Assembly (NCBI GenBank): GCA_903995115.1
Contig: LR877164.1
Span: 62,001 to 126,000, forward strand
Length of the DNA stretch: 64,000 nucleotides
Reading direction: 5' to 3'
Origin: Angomonas deanei
Lineage: Eukaryota > Euglenozoa > Kinetoplastea > Trypanosomatida > Trypanosomatidae
Shown here: positions 29,239 to 39,380 of the stretch, in pieces
How the letters are laid out: each line of letters starts with the position of its first letter
How positions within the stretch are numbered: position 1 is the first letter of the stretch
Made by a program: the position numbers and the translations under genes
The notes under the pieces: generated by a model
The model's database searches: none
What the model saw: the letters and a program-made list of their open reading frames with translations, nothing else
Told to the model about the DNA's origin: nothing

Positions 29239-31341
29239 ATGGGTGGTTGTGTCTCCTCTCTGATGGAGACTAGGAATAACTCCAGTGTCAAGGAGCACCC
29301 TATCCTCCACACATACGACTCCTACGGCAAGGTGGCTGAGCTCTTGCCCAACACGGAAAAGGATGGGTACAGTGGTATCTACCGATTCATCAAAACAGAC
29401 GATGCGGATCTCAAGAAGCACTGCACAAAGTATCATGATGGGTCTAACTGGGTTCAGGTGATACAAGCCATCTGCAAAAAACTACCGAAACAACCCGCTC
29501 TGGGCTACCGTGAGATTGAGAAGATTGAGAAGCGCACCGTGAAGGATGCGTCGGGGAAGGAGAAGACCTTTGACTACTACCACTGCTCCAGCTACAAGAC
29601 CATTTCCTACAGTGAGATGTGGCAGCTGATGGTGAACTTTGGTAAAGGGCTGACCGCCGTCGGGGTGCAGCCCGAGTCCATGGTCACCATCTACGAGGAG
29701 ACGCGGTGGGAGTGGGTGGTGGCGGCGTACGGTATTTGGACCCAGCACATGATGGTCTCCACCGTGTACTCTAACCTGGGGGAGGACGCCTTATGTTATG
29801 CCATGGGTGAAACCCAGACGAGTGTAGTGGTCTGCAACGGTAAGGCCGTCGCCGGTCTCATAGCTATTCTCCGGAAAGTGAAGCTCAACCCCATCATTGT
29901 CTACATCGATGAACTCCCAAGCGGAACGGATGTGGGTGAGTTCAAGGCGTACCCTTACATGGATATTATCGAAAAGGGCAAGAAAGTGGAAAAGGAGTTG
30001 TACATTCCCACGGACAACAACGAGGAGGCCCTCATCATGTATACGAGCGGCACCACTGGTAACCCCAAGGGCGTCATTCACACCCACGGTAGTATCGCTG
30101 CCGGCATCCACAGTCTTAACCACCGTGTGCTGGATCTGTACAAACCGGGAGAAAAAGGTGAGATCTACTGCGCCTACCTGCCGATGGCGCACATTCTCGA
30201 ATTTGCTGTAGTCAATATATTTTTGAGCCGAGGTACCCTTGTCGGGTTCGGTAACCCTCGAACACTCACCGACAACTTTGCCATCCCCCACGGTGACCTC
30301 CGCGAGTTCAAGCCCAAGGTGATCATAGCGGTACCACGTGTGTTTGACACCATCAAGAAGGCGGTCGAGGCGAAGCTCCCACCCAAGGGTTCCCTCAAGC
30401 GGGCTGTGTTCGATAAGGCGTTCGAGAGCCGTAAGGCGGCCATGGCGGACCTCAAGGATACACCGTACTGGAACGATAAGGTGTTCGCCGCAGCACGAAA
30501 GATACTCGGCGGAAACGTCTACGGTATGCTCTCCGGTGGCGGCCCCTTGTCTGAGGAAACACAAGAGTTCATCAATGTCGTATGTGGTGGACCGCTGATT
30601 CTTCAGGGATGGGGATTGACAGAGACCGTCTGTTGTGGTGCGACACAGCGCCTGGGTGACTTGGAGCCCTACTCCGTCGGGCAGCTCATCAAGACCGCTG
30701 AAGTGCGCCTCAAGGACACCGACCAGTACAAGCACACCGATAAGCCAGAGGCCCGCGGTGAGATTTGCCTCCGCGGTCCCTTCCTCTTCAAGGGGTACTA
30801 CAAGCAGCCCGAGCTGTACAAGGAGTGCATGGATGACGAGGGCTTCTTCCACACCGGCGATGTCGGTGCCTTCACCGCCGATAAGTGCAACCTGCGCCTC
30901 ATTGGTCGCGTCAAGGCGCTCGCCAAGAACTGCTTAGGAGAGTACATTGCGCTGGAGAACCTGGAAGCCATCTACTCTCAGAACCCACTGTGCGCCGTCA
31001 ACGGTGTCTGCGTGCTGGTGCACCCCGCCAGGACGTACATCGCCGCCCTCATCCTCACCGACAGCGGCCGTGCGCTCCGCTTCGCCAAGGAGATTGGCGT
31101 GGAGGGTGGTTTCCCGGAGGTGCTCAAGAGCAGCGTCTTCCAGCAGAAGGCGGCGGAGTCCCTCGTCAAGACGGCGAAGGGTGCTGGCCGAAAGCCCTTC
31201 GAGTGCGTCAAGTACGTTCGTGTGCTGGACGACGAGTGGACCCCCGAGAACGGTCTTGTGACGCCCACGACGAAGCTGCGCCGGTCGGTGGTGGACGAGC
31301 ACTACAAGGAACTCATAGCGGAGCTTTTTAAGAATGAGTAA
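29239..31341 (+). CDS. Long-chain fatty acyl-CoA synthetase, copy C
   Basis: A complete 700-residue paralogue starting MGGCVSSLMETRNNSS, with G2, C4 and S6 giving a strong dual-acylation (myristate plus palmitate) candidate. All catalytic motifs are present: YTSGTTGNPKG, GWGLTETVC, FFHTGDV, GRVKALAKNCLGEYIALENLE and GLVTPTTKLRR. Residues about 465-700 are identical to copy B at nucleotide level apart from one base. The N-terminal 75 or so residues and blocks around 195-215 and 250-310 differ more. The patchwork indicates gene conversion between the two. Confidence 0.96.
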   Translation: MGGCVSSLMETRNNSSVKEHPILHTYDSYGKVAELLPNTEKDGYSGIYRFIKTDDADLKKHCTKYHDGSNWVQVIQAICKKLPKQPALGYREIEKIEKRTVKDASGKEKTFDYYHCSSYKTISYSEMWQLMVNFGKGLTAVGVQPESMVTIYEETRWEWVVAAYGIWTQHMMVSTVYSNLGEDALCYAMGETQTSVVVCNGKAVAGLIAILRKVKLNPIIVYIDELPSGTDVGEFKAYPYMDIIEKGKKVEKELYIPTDNNEEALIMYTSGTTGNPKGVIHTHGSIAAGIHSLNHRVLDLYKPGEKGEIYCAYLPMAHILEFAVVNIFLSRGTLVGFGNPRTLTDNFAIPHGDLREFKPKVIIAVPRVFDTIKKAVEAKLPPKGSLKRAVFDKAFESRKAAMADLKDTPYWNDKVFAAARKILGGNVYGMLSGGGPLSEETQEFINVVCGGPLILQGWGLTETVCCGATQRLGDLEPYSVGQLIKTAEVRLKDTDQYKHTDKPEARGEICLRGPFLFKGYYKQPELYKECMDDEGFFHTGDVGAFTADKCNLRLIGRVKALAKNCLGEYIALENLEAIYSQNPLCAVNGVCVLVHPARTYIAALILTDSGRALRFAKEIGVEGGFPEVLKSSVFQQKAAESLVKTAKGAGRKPFECVKYVRVLDDEWTPENGLVTPTTKLRRSVVDEHYKELIAELFKNE

Positions 31342-31851
31342 GAGAAGAGATAGAACGAAAAGCGAGGCTCCATTCCACTATTGTATGTGTGAAGTTTACA
31401 GGGAACGAAGTCATTCATTTCGATTATCGTGTTTTATTTTGATGATGCTTTTCTTTTGCACGTTCAAAGTCTCGTACGGAGAGTGCATGTAAAGAAGAGA
31501 GAGGTAAAAAAAAAAGCTTAAAGGAGTGAGCTGAGCGCATATTTACAAGTTGCGATAAACTAAATTAATAATTTATAATATACATTAAAACGGAATTTAA
31601 TTTTATATTCAGTGTAGACATAATGTACTGTGGTGGTTGGTGTAAGAAAAAAGTGTGGTTAGATACTGAATATAAGGTAAGAATAACAGATGCATGTCGC
31701 CTGCCAATTTTCTCCCCTCCTTTTCTTCGATCCATCCGTAGAGAGTATTTCATCATACTTCTATCTTTTTTTTGTATTGTTATTATCCTTTTGTTTGTTT
31801 TCCTTTTTTTTTTTTTAACAGTTAAATCATAACACACTTTATACACGATCC
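31342..31851. other. Intergenic spacer, ACS C to D
   Basis: 510 nt with a T-run at about 31803-31816 followed by AACAG, a clear splice acceptor about 30 nt before the start of copy D. A 69-codon open frame at 31623-31832 is mostly poly-Phe from this tract and is not accepted. Confidence 0.7.
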
Positions 31852-33966
31852 ATGGGAGCAGCTGTTACTTCCCTGATGCACTGGCGTCACAACGCCACCT
31901 TAACCGACGACCCTTTCATACAGAAACTACACGAATACGGGCCCTTCAGTCGTCCGCTGCCGGGCACCGAAAGTAACACCAGCACGGCCACGTACCGCAC
32001 TGGTCACTTGTACCAGGAAGAAGAGTTCAAGAAGGCGGTACAGGAACTACGTGATCTCCCCATCCTTCCGATCGCCTTCCGTGACATGTGTCTGCAAAAT
32101 AGAGAAAAGAAGCAGATTGCCTACCGGCCTGTCATCAGTGTACAGAAGGAGACACCGCCGGGGATGGGAAAGGCCATCGATGTCACGTACCTCGCGGAGA
32201 CCAGGTTTATCAGTCTGGGGGACTTGCTGGACACATTGGAGGCCTTCGGTAGAGGTTTGGTGAAGGTGGGGTTGAAGGACCGCAGCACCGTCTCCATCTA
32301 CGAGGAGACCCGCTGGGAGTGGCTCGTCACGATCTACGCCCTGTGGACGCAGAACCTCGTCGCCTCCACCGTGTACGCGAACCTCGGTGAGGACGCACTC
32401 CTCTACGCCCTGAACGAGACGGAAAGTAAGGCGATTGTGTGCAACGGTAAGAATGTGCCGCTGCTGCTGGAGAGCATCCGGAAGGGGTCCTTTCCTCCTT
32501 GCGTGATTGTCTACCTCGACAACATCCCTAGCAATCTGGACATCCCCGCCGGTGTCACGCTGCACGCGTGGATGGACGTGGTGGAGCTCGGCCGCAGCAA
32601 CCCTGACATTCCCGTGAAGATGCCCACCAACAAGGATGAGCTCGCCCTCATCATGTACACGAGCGGCACCACCGGTGATCCGAAGGGTGTCATGCACACA
32701 CATGACAGTCTCAAAAGTGGGGTCCGTATCATGGAACACTTCATGAAGAGTCTGCTGGGGGACGAGAGGGACCCTAACGAGGCCTACTGTGCCTACCTCC
32801 CTCTCGCCCACATCTTGGAGTTTGGTGTCGTCAATGTGTTTCTGACGAGAGGGGCGGTGGTGGGCTTCGGCACACCTCGCACCATCACCACCGCCACCGC
32901 CCGCCCCCACGGCGACTTCCAGGAGTTCAAGCCGACCGTGCTGATTGCGGTCCCTCGTGTGTTCGACACGGTGCGCCGCGTCATCCTCTCCAAGCTGCCC
33001 CCTGTAGGAACCCTGAAGCGGACGGTGTTTGACCAGGCCTACAAGAGTCGTCTAGAGGCACTGAAGGCAGGGAAGGACACCCCCTTCTACAATGACAAGG
33101 TATTCAAGGTGGCGCGGGAGGCACTCGGCGGACGCACGAGAATCATGCTGTCCGGTGGAGGGCCAACCTCCCCCGAAACGCAGGAGTTCGTCAATGTAGT
33201 ACTGGGATTCCTCATTGTTGGTTGGGGTCTAACCGAGTCCGTGTGTATAGGCGCAATCCAGCGGCTGGGGGATATCACCCCAGAGTGCACGGGACAGGTG
33301 CTGGAGTGTGAGGAGCTGAAGCTGGCGGACTGTGGTGACTACGCCCACACCGACAAACCGGAGCCTAGGGGCGAGATATGCCTCCGTGGACCTTTCCTCT
33401 TCAAGGGGTACTACAAGCAGGACGCCCTCACCAAGGAGGCCCTGGACAAGGACGGTTGGTTCCACACCGGTGATGTGGGCGCCATGACCGACGACGGTAG
33501 ACTTCGCATCGTCGGAAGAATTAAGGCGTTGGTGAAGAACAGTCTGGGGGAGTACGTCTCCCTGGACACCCTAGAGTCCGTCTACAACACCCACCCTCTT
33601 GTCATGAACAACTGCTGCTGCGTGGTGGTACACCCATATCGCAACTACATTGTCCTCATCGCCGTCTCCGACCCGGCCCGCATTGTTCACTTTGCAAAAG
33701 AGGCGAACGTGCTCGATGAGAAGGAACAGAATCTCCAGGCGGAGGAGATCGCCGCCCTGAAGAAGGTGCGGGAGGCGGCGGGGAAGTCCTTCGCTGACCT
33801 CGCTCGTAAGAATAGCCGAAAGCCGTTTGAGTGCGTACGTTATGTCGCCCTCGTCACGGACGATTGGACGCCTGAAAACGGAATGTTAACGGCGGCAATG
33901 AAAATAAAACGCTCTTTCCTTGCGAAACATTACGAAACGCTTATAGAAGACCTGTTTAAAGAATAA
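31852..33966 (+). CDS. Long-chain fatty acyl-CoA synthetase, copy D
   Basis: A 704-residue paralogue starting MGAAVTSLMHWRHNAT (G2, T6: myristoylation-compatible). Catalytic motifs: YTSGTTGDPKG, VGWGLTESVC, WFHTGDV, GRIKALVKNSLGEYVSLDTLE and GMLTAAMKIKR. A charged insertion near residues 625-650 (EKEQNLQAEEIAALKK) is not found in the other copies. Positions 32275-32606 are identical to 34945-35276 in copy E, while sequence on both sides diverges sharply. Together D and E form the second subgroup of the array. Confidence 0.96.
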   Translation: MGAAVTSLMHWRHNATLTDDPFIQKLHEYGPFSRPLPGTESNTSTATYRTGHLYQEEEFKKAVQELRDLPILPIAFRDMCLQNREKKQIAYRPVISVQKETPPGMGKAIDVTYLAETRFISLGDLLDTLEAFGRGLVKVGLKDRSTVSIYEETRWEWLVTIYALWTQNLVASTVYANLGEDALLYALNETESKAIVCNGKNVPLLLESIRKGSFPPCVIVYLDNIPSNLDIPAGVTLHAWMDVVELGRSNPDIPVKMPTNKDELALIMYTSGTTGDPKGVMHTHDSLKSGVRIMEHFMKSLLGDERDPNEAYCAYLPLAHILEFGVVNVFLTRGAVVGFGTPRTITTATARPHGDFQEFKPTVLIAVPRVFDTVRRVILSKLPPVGTLKRTVFDQAYKSRLEALKAGKDTPFYNDKVFKVAREALGGRTRIMLSGGGPTSPETQEFVNVVLGFLIVGWGLTESVCIGAIQRLGDITPECTGQVLECEELKLADCGDYAHTDKPEPRGEICLRGPFLFKGYYKQDALTKEALDKDGWFHTGDVGAMTDDGRLRIVGRIKALVKNSLGEYVSLDTLESVYNTHPLVMNNCCCVVVHPYRNYIVLIAVSDPARIVHFAKEANVLDEKEQNLQAEEIAALKKVREAAGKSFADLARKNSRKPFECVRYVALVTDDWTPENGMLTAAMKIKRSFLAKHYETLIEDLFKE

Positions 33967-34521
33967 CTAATTATCTTTTTTGTATGTTTTTTTTCTATGA
34001 CTTATCTTTTTTTTTTTTTTTCGCTCTGTTTATTGTAGTTAGAATCTAAACAAAATTAAACCGTATCTTTTTTTCTTCCACACTCACTTTGGGGTTTTTT
34101 CATCCGTTGATCCGTTTCTTTTTAAAAACTTCCTTCTCTGTCAAAGAGAAATGGTGAATGCGTACTGTCATCGACAGCCCAGTGAAAAACGTCATTGAGA
34201 TAAACACAAAATTGCTAAGAAAAAAAAAAAACTCTCATATATATATATACGCACAGTGAATAATCAATAATTAATATTATCAAAATAAAGTATAAAAACG
34301 AAACTAAAGTCTCTTACCTCATTTTTTTTCTTTTTGCCGTTGTTGTTGTTGCTTTCGCAGCACAGATACGAAACCGTTAGCCAAACCCCTCTTTCTCTCT
34401 CTCCTCTGCAGAAACCTCCTTTTGCCACTATTATTCGTTTTGTAAGTGTTTCGCGTGTAAGCGAAATATTTATATTCTTTTCCTTTTTTATTTTACATAT
34501 TGTAACATCTCCTTCTTCGCT
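33967..34521. other. Intergenic spacer, ACS D to E
   Basis: 555 nt with T-runs near 34007-34022, a (TA)n tract near 34234-34247 and an exemplary acceptor: the C/T tract at about 34385-34408 ending in CTGCAG at 34406-34411. No gene seen. Confidence 0.75.
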
Positions 34522-36618
34522 ATGGGTGTCGCCGTCAGCAAGTACTTTGACATGCGTCACAACGCCTCGGTGTGCCCGCATGAGGCCATGACGTTACTCA
34601 ATGAGTACGGAAAGCAATCCGTTCCGGTGAAAGGCACCGAGACGAGCACGTCCTCTCCCATCTACCGCAACGGCCAGTACAACTCCGACAAGGATCTCCA
34701 GACGTGGAGTAACAAGGTCGGTGCGGAGACGAACATGACGCAGCGGTTCCTGAAGATGCTCGACGAGCGGCCGACCGACAAGCTCTTCGCCTATCGGTCC
34801 GTCGTGGAAGTCAAGAAGGAACACGTCGCGGCGGTCAACAAGGACCTCGATATTACCTACCTCTCCGAGCGCAAGTATCTGACCCTCGGTGAAGGCAAGG
34901 AGCACATTACGTCCTTCGGTAAGGGTTTGGCTAAGATCGGTATAAAGGACCGCAGCACCGTCTCCATCTACGAGGAGACCCGCTGGGAGTGGCTCGTCAC
35001 GATCTACGCCCTGTGGACGCAGAACCTCGTCGCCTCCACCGTGTACGCGAACCTCGGTGAGGACGCACTCCTCTACGCCCTGAACGAGACGGAAAGTAAG
35101 GCGATTGTGTGCAACGGTAAGAATGTGCCGCTGCTGCTGGAGAGCATCCGGAAGGGGTCCTTTCCTCCTTGCGTGATTGTCTACCTCGACAACATCCCTA
35201 GCAATCTGGACATCCCCGCCGGTGTCACGCTGCACGCGTGGATGGACGTGGTGGAGCTCGGCCGCAGCAACCCTGATATTCCCGTGAAGATCCCCACCAA
35301 CAACGACGAGCTCGCCCTCATCATGTACACGAGCGGCACCACCGGTGACCCGAAGGGTGTCATGCACTCCCACGGTAGCATATCGGCCGGTGTCCTCATC
35401 ATGGAGAAGTGGTTGTTAGAGCAGTACAAGCTACAGGGTAACGATGACTGTTACGTCTCGTACCTTCCCATGGCCCACATTTTGGAGTTTGGTGTAGTGA
35501 ATATTGTTCTCGGCCACGGCGTCCTCGTCGGCTTCGGCGGACCACGCACGCTGACGGACATCACGGCCCGTCCCCACGGTGACCTCACCGAGTACAAGCC
35601 CTCTCTGATGGTGGGTGTTCCCCGTATTTTTGACACGGTGCGTCGCGGTGTAGAGTCCAAGCTGCCTCCGCCGGGATCACTGAAGCGAAAGATATTTGAC
35701 CAAGCCTTCGAGAGTCGTCTGGCGGCGCTGAGGGAAGGAAAGGACACGCCCTTCTACAATGAAAAAGTGTTCTCCAAGCCACGCGAGGCCCTCGGCGGTA
35801 ACATTCGCCTCTTCCTCTCCGGCGGAGGTCCGCTCTCTGCCGCCACGCAGAACTTTATGAACGTGGTCTTTGGCCTCATGGTGGTCGGTTGGGGTCTGAC
35901 GGAGACGGTCTGCATCGGCACCATCTCTCGCTGGGGCGACCTGGAGGCTGGGGTGACGGGGCAGGTGCTCGTCGCGGAGGAGTTGAAGCTAGTGGATACG
36001 GAAGACTACAAGCACACGAACAAACCTCTGCCAGAGGGCGAGCTGTGCCTCCGCGGTCCCTTCCTCTTCAAGGGGTACTACAAGCAGGACGCCCTCACCA
36101 AGGAGGCCATTGACAAGGATGGTTGGTTCCACACCGGTGATGTGGGCAGCATTGATGCACAAGGTCGTGTTCGGCTAGTGGGCCGTATCAAGGCGCTCGC
36201 CAAGAATGTGCTGGGAGAGTACGTTGCGCTCGAAATGTTAGAATCCATTTACAGCACACACTTGTTGGTTTTGAACAACTGTGCCTGTGTCCTGGTGAAC
36301 CCCGAGAAGAGCTACATCACCCTCCTGGTCCTCACCGACGAATCCCGTGCAATGAAGTTTGCGGCGGAGAATCAACTTTCCGGGAAGTTCCCCGCTATTC
36401 TGAAGGATGAGAAGTTCATTCAGGCGGCGGTCAAGTCGCTGGGGGAGTTGGCCACGAAGGCGGGTCGCAAACACTTTGAGCTCGTCAAGAACGTCTGTTT
36501 CACCTGTGATGAGTGGACGCCTGAGAATGGGATGCTCACCGCGGCCATGAAGCTGAAGCGAAGTGTGATTAATCAGAAATACGCAAAGGAGATTGAGCAG
36601 CTGTTTGTAGCGGAATAA
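34522..36618 (+). CDS. Long-chain fatty acyl-CoA synthetase, copy E
   Basis: A 698-residue paralogue starting MGVAVSKYFDMRHNAS (G2, S6: myristoylation-compatible). Motifs: YTSGTTGDPKG, VGWGLTETVC, WFHTGDV, GRIKALAKNVLGEYVALEMLE and GMLTAAMKLKR, all intact. It shares a perfectly conserved 332-nt block with copy D covering residues about 142-252 (RSTVSIYEETRWEW to RSNPDI), and a shorter near-identical block at LFKGYYKQDALTKEA. The acyl-binding region between about 290 and 480 is distinct from D, so substrate range may differ. Confidence 0.96.
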   Translation: MGVAVSKYFDMRHNASVCPHEAMTLLNEYGKQSVPVKGTETSTSSPIYRNGQYNSDKDLQTWSNKVGAETNMTQRFLKMLDERPTDKLFAYRSVVEVKKEHVAAVNKDLDITYLSERKYLTLGEGKEHITSFGKGLAKIGIKDRSTVSIYEETRWEWLVTIYALWTQNLVASTVYANLGEDALLYALNETESKAIVCNGKNVPLLLESIRKGSFPPCVIVYLDNIPSNLDIPAGVTLHAWMDVVELGRSNPDIPVKIPTNNDELALIMYTSGTTGDPKGVMHSHGSISAGVLIMEKWLLEQYKLQGNDDCYVSYLPMAHILEFGVVNIVLGHGVLVGFGGPRTLTDITARPHGDLTEYKPSLMVGVPRIFDTVRRGVESKLPPPGSLKRKIFDQAFESRLAALREGKDTPFYNEKVFSKPREALGGNIRLFLSGGGPLSAATQNFMNVVFGLMVVGWGLTETVCIGTISRWGDLEAGVTGQVLVAEELKLVDTEDYKHTNKPLPEGELCLRGPFLFKGYYKQDALTKEAIDKDGWFHTGDVGSIDAQGRVRLVGRIKALAKNVLGEYVALEMLESIYSTHLLVLNNCACVLVNPEKSYITLLVLTDESRAMKFAAENQLSGKFPAILKDEKFIQAAVKSLGELATKAGRKHFELVKNVCFTCDEWTPENGMLTAAMKLKRSVINQKYAKEIEQLFVAE

Positions 36619-37268
36619 CACGGTACATTCGATTGTAATTCGTTTCGCTGAAAAAACAAAATGGAAAAAATATATATAAAACAAACAGATAATGCTGCAA
36701 CGTCACGTATTATATAGGGAGGCAAAAACAAAACAAAAAACGGTGAAGTGGATAGCAAATAGAAAATAGAAAAAGTAAAAACTTTACGGGTGCTACCACT
36801 ATTTTTAACGTCTCCTAACTTTTATTTTTCTTTTAGTTTAATTTTATCGCGAAACTGTCATTGTTTACCGTTGCTGGTTCTCTATATTTCTAAAATGATT
36901 ACGACCGGAAAAAGTTACAATCGGAAATACATAAATATGTATTTTTCTTGCGTGTTGTGTACTGGCTCCAAAAAAAAAACCTTTTCGGGATTAAAACTAA
37001 CTTTATATATTTCTGTGATTTTCTTCTTTTCTTTTTGAATTAATATAAAGTGCTGGGCATGGTACATTCATCAAGGCACACTCACACGTCTCTCAAATAA
37101 CCTCCTTTTTTTTTTTTTTTTTGCTGTCTGTCTCTTTTTTATCTAACCTCACGACATCGACGGTAGAACAAAGTCATTCCTGTGTGATATCCCTCTCCCC
37201 TTCAGTCCGTTCTTTCACTAGAATATATTTTCACTCAAAAAAAAAAAAAAAAGTTTTATCGAACAAAA
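36619..37268. other. Intergenic spacer, ACS E to F
   Basis: 650 nt, AT-rich, with a T-run at about 37107-37123, a C/T tract near 37180-37205 and an A-run at about 37238-37252 close to the start of copy F. Open frames are low-complexity and not accepted. Confidence 0.65.
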
Positions 37269-39380
37269 ATGGGAGGAGCTGTTGTGTCCCTCATGGAGGC
37301 GCGCAACTACTATTCCATGACCGTCAACCCCGAAGCCGAAAAGTTCCGTGCACGTCTCGACAAGCACGGCGGATCGTTCGCCAGATACCTTCCCGGTACC
37401 GAAACTAAAAATACCTCTGCTACTTTTGTGCTAGCCGACCGCTCGGATGAGGAGCGGGTGGCCTTCGGGGAGCGGTCGTACAGTCAGCCCTGCTTCTATC
37501 GTCTATTTCAGGACTACTGCAAGGCAAACCCCGACAAGCAAAGCCTGGGGTACCGCCCTGTGGAGCGTGTCGTCAAGGAGGACATCACCGACGCTACCGG
37601 CAAGACCAAGAAGATGGACATCACCTACTGCGGCCCCACCGTCCGACTCCCGCTGTCCTCCGTGTGGGAGAAGGTGGAGTACTTTGGGCGTGGTCTGCTC
37701 CAGATCGGCGCCACCCCTCGCTCCAACGTGGCCATCTTCATGGACACGAGCCTGGAGTGGTTGGTGTCCATCTACGGTATATGGTCGCAAGATATGGTGA
37801 CGGCGACGGTCTACGCCAACCTCGGCCACGACGCGCTCGCCTACGCCCTCCACGAGACGGGTAGTGCGGCCGTCGTGTGCAACGGTGAGAATGCGGCCAA
37901 GATTGCGGAGCTCATCCGCAGCGGTGAAATCCTCGCTCTCCCTATTATTTACTCTGGTAATCTGCCAGATGGCTTTGACGGTAAGGGTCTAGAGCTGCAC
38001 AAGTTCGAGGACATCCTCGAGATGGGTCGTGAGTCTCACGTGCCGTCCCCCGGACCCGTCAGCAACGACGACCTCGCCCTCATCATGTACACAAGCGGCA
38101 CCACCGGTGACCCGAAGGGCGTCATGCACACCCATGGCAGTATCTTGGCAGGCGGTACGTTCCTGGAGGAGCGCGTCACGGACTTGGTGGGCCCTCTACG
38201 AGAGGGTGACACTTACTGTGCCTTCCTGCCGATGGCCCACGTGATGGAGTTCACCGTTACCAATGTGTTTTTGATGAAGGGGTACTTTGTTGGTTTTGGT
38301 GGCCCACGCACCCTAACGGATGTGACCTGTCGTCCTCATGGTGACTTGACCGAGTTCAAACCCACTTTTGCGGTTGCCGTTCCCCGCATTTTTGACACCA
38401 TGAAGAAGGCCATCGAGGCCAAGTTACCTCCTCCCGGTAGTGTCAAGCGCGCCGTGTTCGACCAAGCCTTCGCCACCCGCCTGAAGGCACTCCGCGACGG
38501 CTACGAGACACCTTTCTACAATGAAAAGGTGTTTGCCACTTCCCGCGCCATCTTCGGTGGACGCGTGAGAACCTTCCTCTCCGGTGGCGGTCCCACCTCC
38601 GCTGAAACACAGAACTTCGCCAACGTTTGCTTCGGTCAGGTGGTGGGTGGGTACGGTATGACGGAGACCGTCTGTGTCGGTGGTGTGCAAATACCTGGTG
38701 ACTTTGAGCCCTGCACCACAGGTCTGTTAGTGCCCGGTATGGAATACAAGTTGTTAGACACCGATCACTACAAGCACACCGACACCCCGGATCCTCGGGG
38801 AGAGTTGTTGCAGCGAGGCAGACATCTCTTCAAGGGGTACTATAAACAGCCGGAGCTCACCAAGGAGGCCATCGACGAAGACGGCTGGTTCCACACTGGT
38901 GATGTGGCATCTCTCTCCAAGGACGGCAAACTAAAGCTGGTAGGTCGCGTGAAGGCATTGGCCAAGAATGTGATGGGAGAGTATGTCGCATTGGAGAACC
39001 TCGAGGCCATCTACGGCAACAACCCCCTGCTGCTCCCCAACGGTGTATGCGTGCTGGTGAACCCTCACCGCTCCTACATCTGTGCCATCGGTCTGACGGA
39101 GGAGGCCAAGGCGGTCGCCTTCGCCGCGGAGCACGGCATCGCTGGGGAGTACCCAGCCATTTTAGAGGACCCCGCCTTCCAGAAGGCCGCCGCCCGCTCC
39201 CTCGCCGAGACCGCCAAGAAGGCGAAGCGCGCGGGCTTTGAGCAGGTGCGCAACGTGGCCATCCTCAACGATGTATGGACGGCCGAAAATGACGTCCTGA
39301 CGGCGGCAATGAAACTGAAACGTCGCGTGATCGACGAGAAATACGCGGATGTGATTGAGAAACTCTTTGCGGAACCGTAA
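37269..39380 (+). CDS. Long-chain fatty acyl-CoA synthetase, copy F
   Basis: A 703-residue paralogue starting MGGAVVSLMEARNYYS. Motifs: YTSGTTGDPKG, GGYGMTETVC, WFHTGDV, GRVKALAKNVMGEYVALENLE and DVLTAAMKLKRR. Position 6 is Val, so the N-myristoylation fit is weaker than in copies A to E. Long stretches are near-identical to copy G (the start, residues about 95-220 and most of the C-terminal 170), separated by clearly different blocks (about 45-80, 290-345 and 415-490). This is the third subgroup of the array. Confidence 0.96.
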   Translation: MGGAVVSLMEARNYYSMTVNPEAEKFRARLDKHGGSFARYLPGTETKNTSATFVLADRSDEERVAFGERSYSQPCFYRLFQDYCKANPDKQSLGYRPVERVVKEDITDATGKTKKMDITYCGPTVRLPLSSVWEKVEYFGRGLLQIGATPRSNVAIFMDTSLEWLVSIYGIWSQDMVTATVYANLGHDALAYALHETGSAAVVCNGENAAKIAELIRSGEILALPIIYSGNLPDGFDGKGLELHKFEDILEMGRESHVPSPGPVSNDDLALIMYTSGTTGDPKGVMHTHGSILAGGTFLEERVTDLVGPLREGDTYCAFLPMAHVMEFTVTNVFLMKGYFVGFGGPRTLTDVTCRPHGDLTEFKPTFAVAVPRIFDTMKKAIEAKLPPPGSVKRAVFDQAFATRLKALRDGYETPFYNEKVFATSRAIFGGRVRTFLSGGGPTSAETQNFANVCFGQVVGGYGMTETVCVGGVQIPGDFEPCTTGLLVPGMEYKLLDTDHYKHTDTPDPRGELLQRGRHLFKGYYKQPELTKEAIDEDGWFHTGDVASLSKDGKLKLVGRVKALAKNVMGEYVALENLEAIYGNNPLLLPNGVCVLVNPHRSYICAIGLTEEAKAVAFAAEHGIAGEYPAILEDPAFQKAAARSLAETAKKAKRAGFEQVRNVAILNDVWTAENDVLTAAMKLKRRVIDEKYADVIEKLFAEP

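Noticed and set aside
29791-30852. Antisense frame of 353 codons inside ACS copy C, and similar ones in other ACS copies
   Set aside because: These recur at the same place in paralogues because they mirror the sense codon bias; the wrong strand for the unit and no domain.
31623-31832. Plus-strand frame of 69 codons between ACS C and D
   Set aside because: Its second half is poly-Phe/Leu from the polypyrimidine tract; no conserved feature.
36790-37038. Plus-strand frame of 82 codons between ACS E and F
   Set aside because: Low-complexity, Phe/Ser-rich product of AT-rich spacer without motif.
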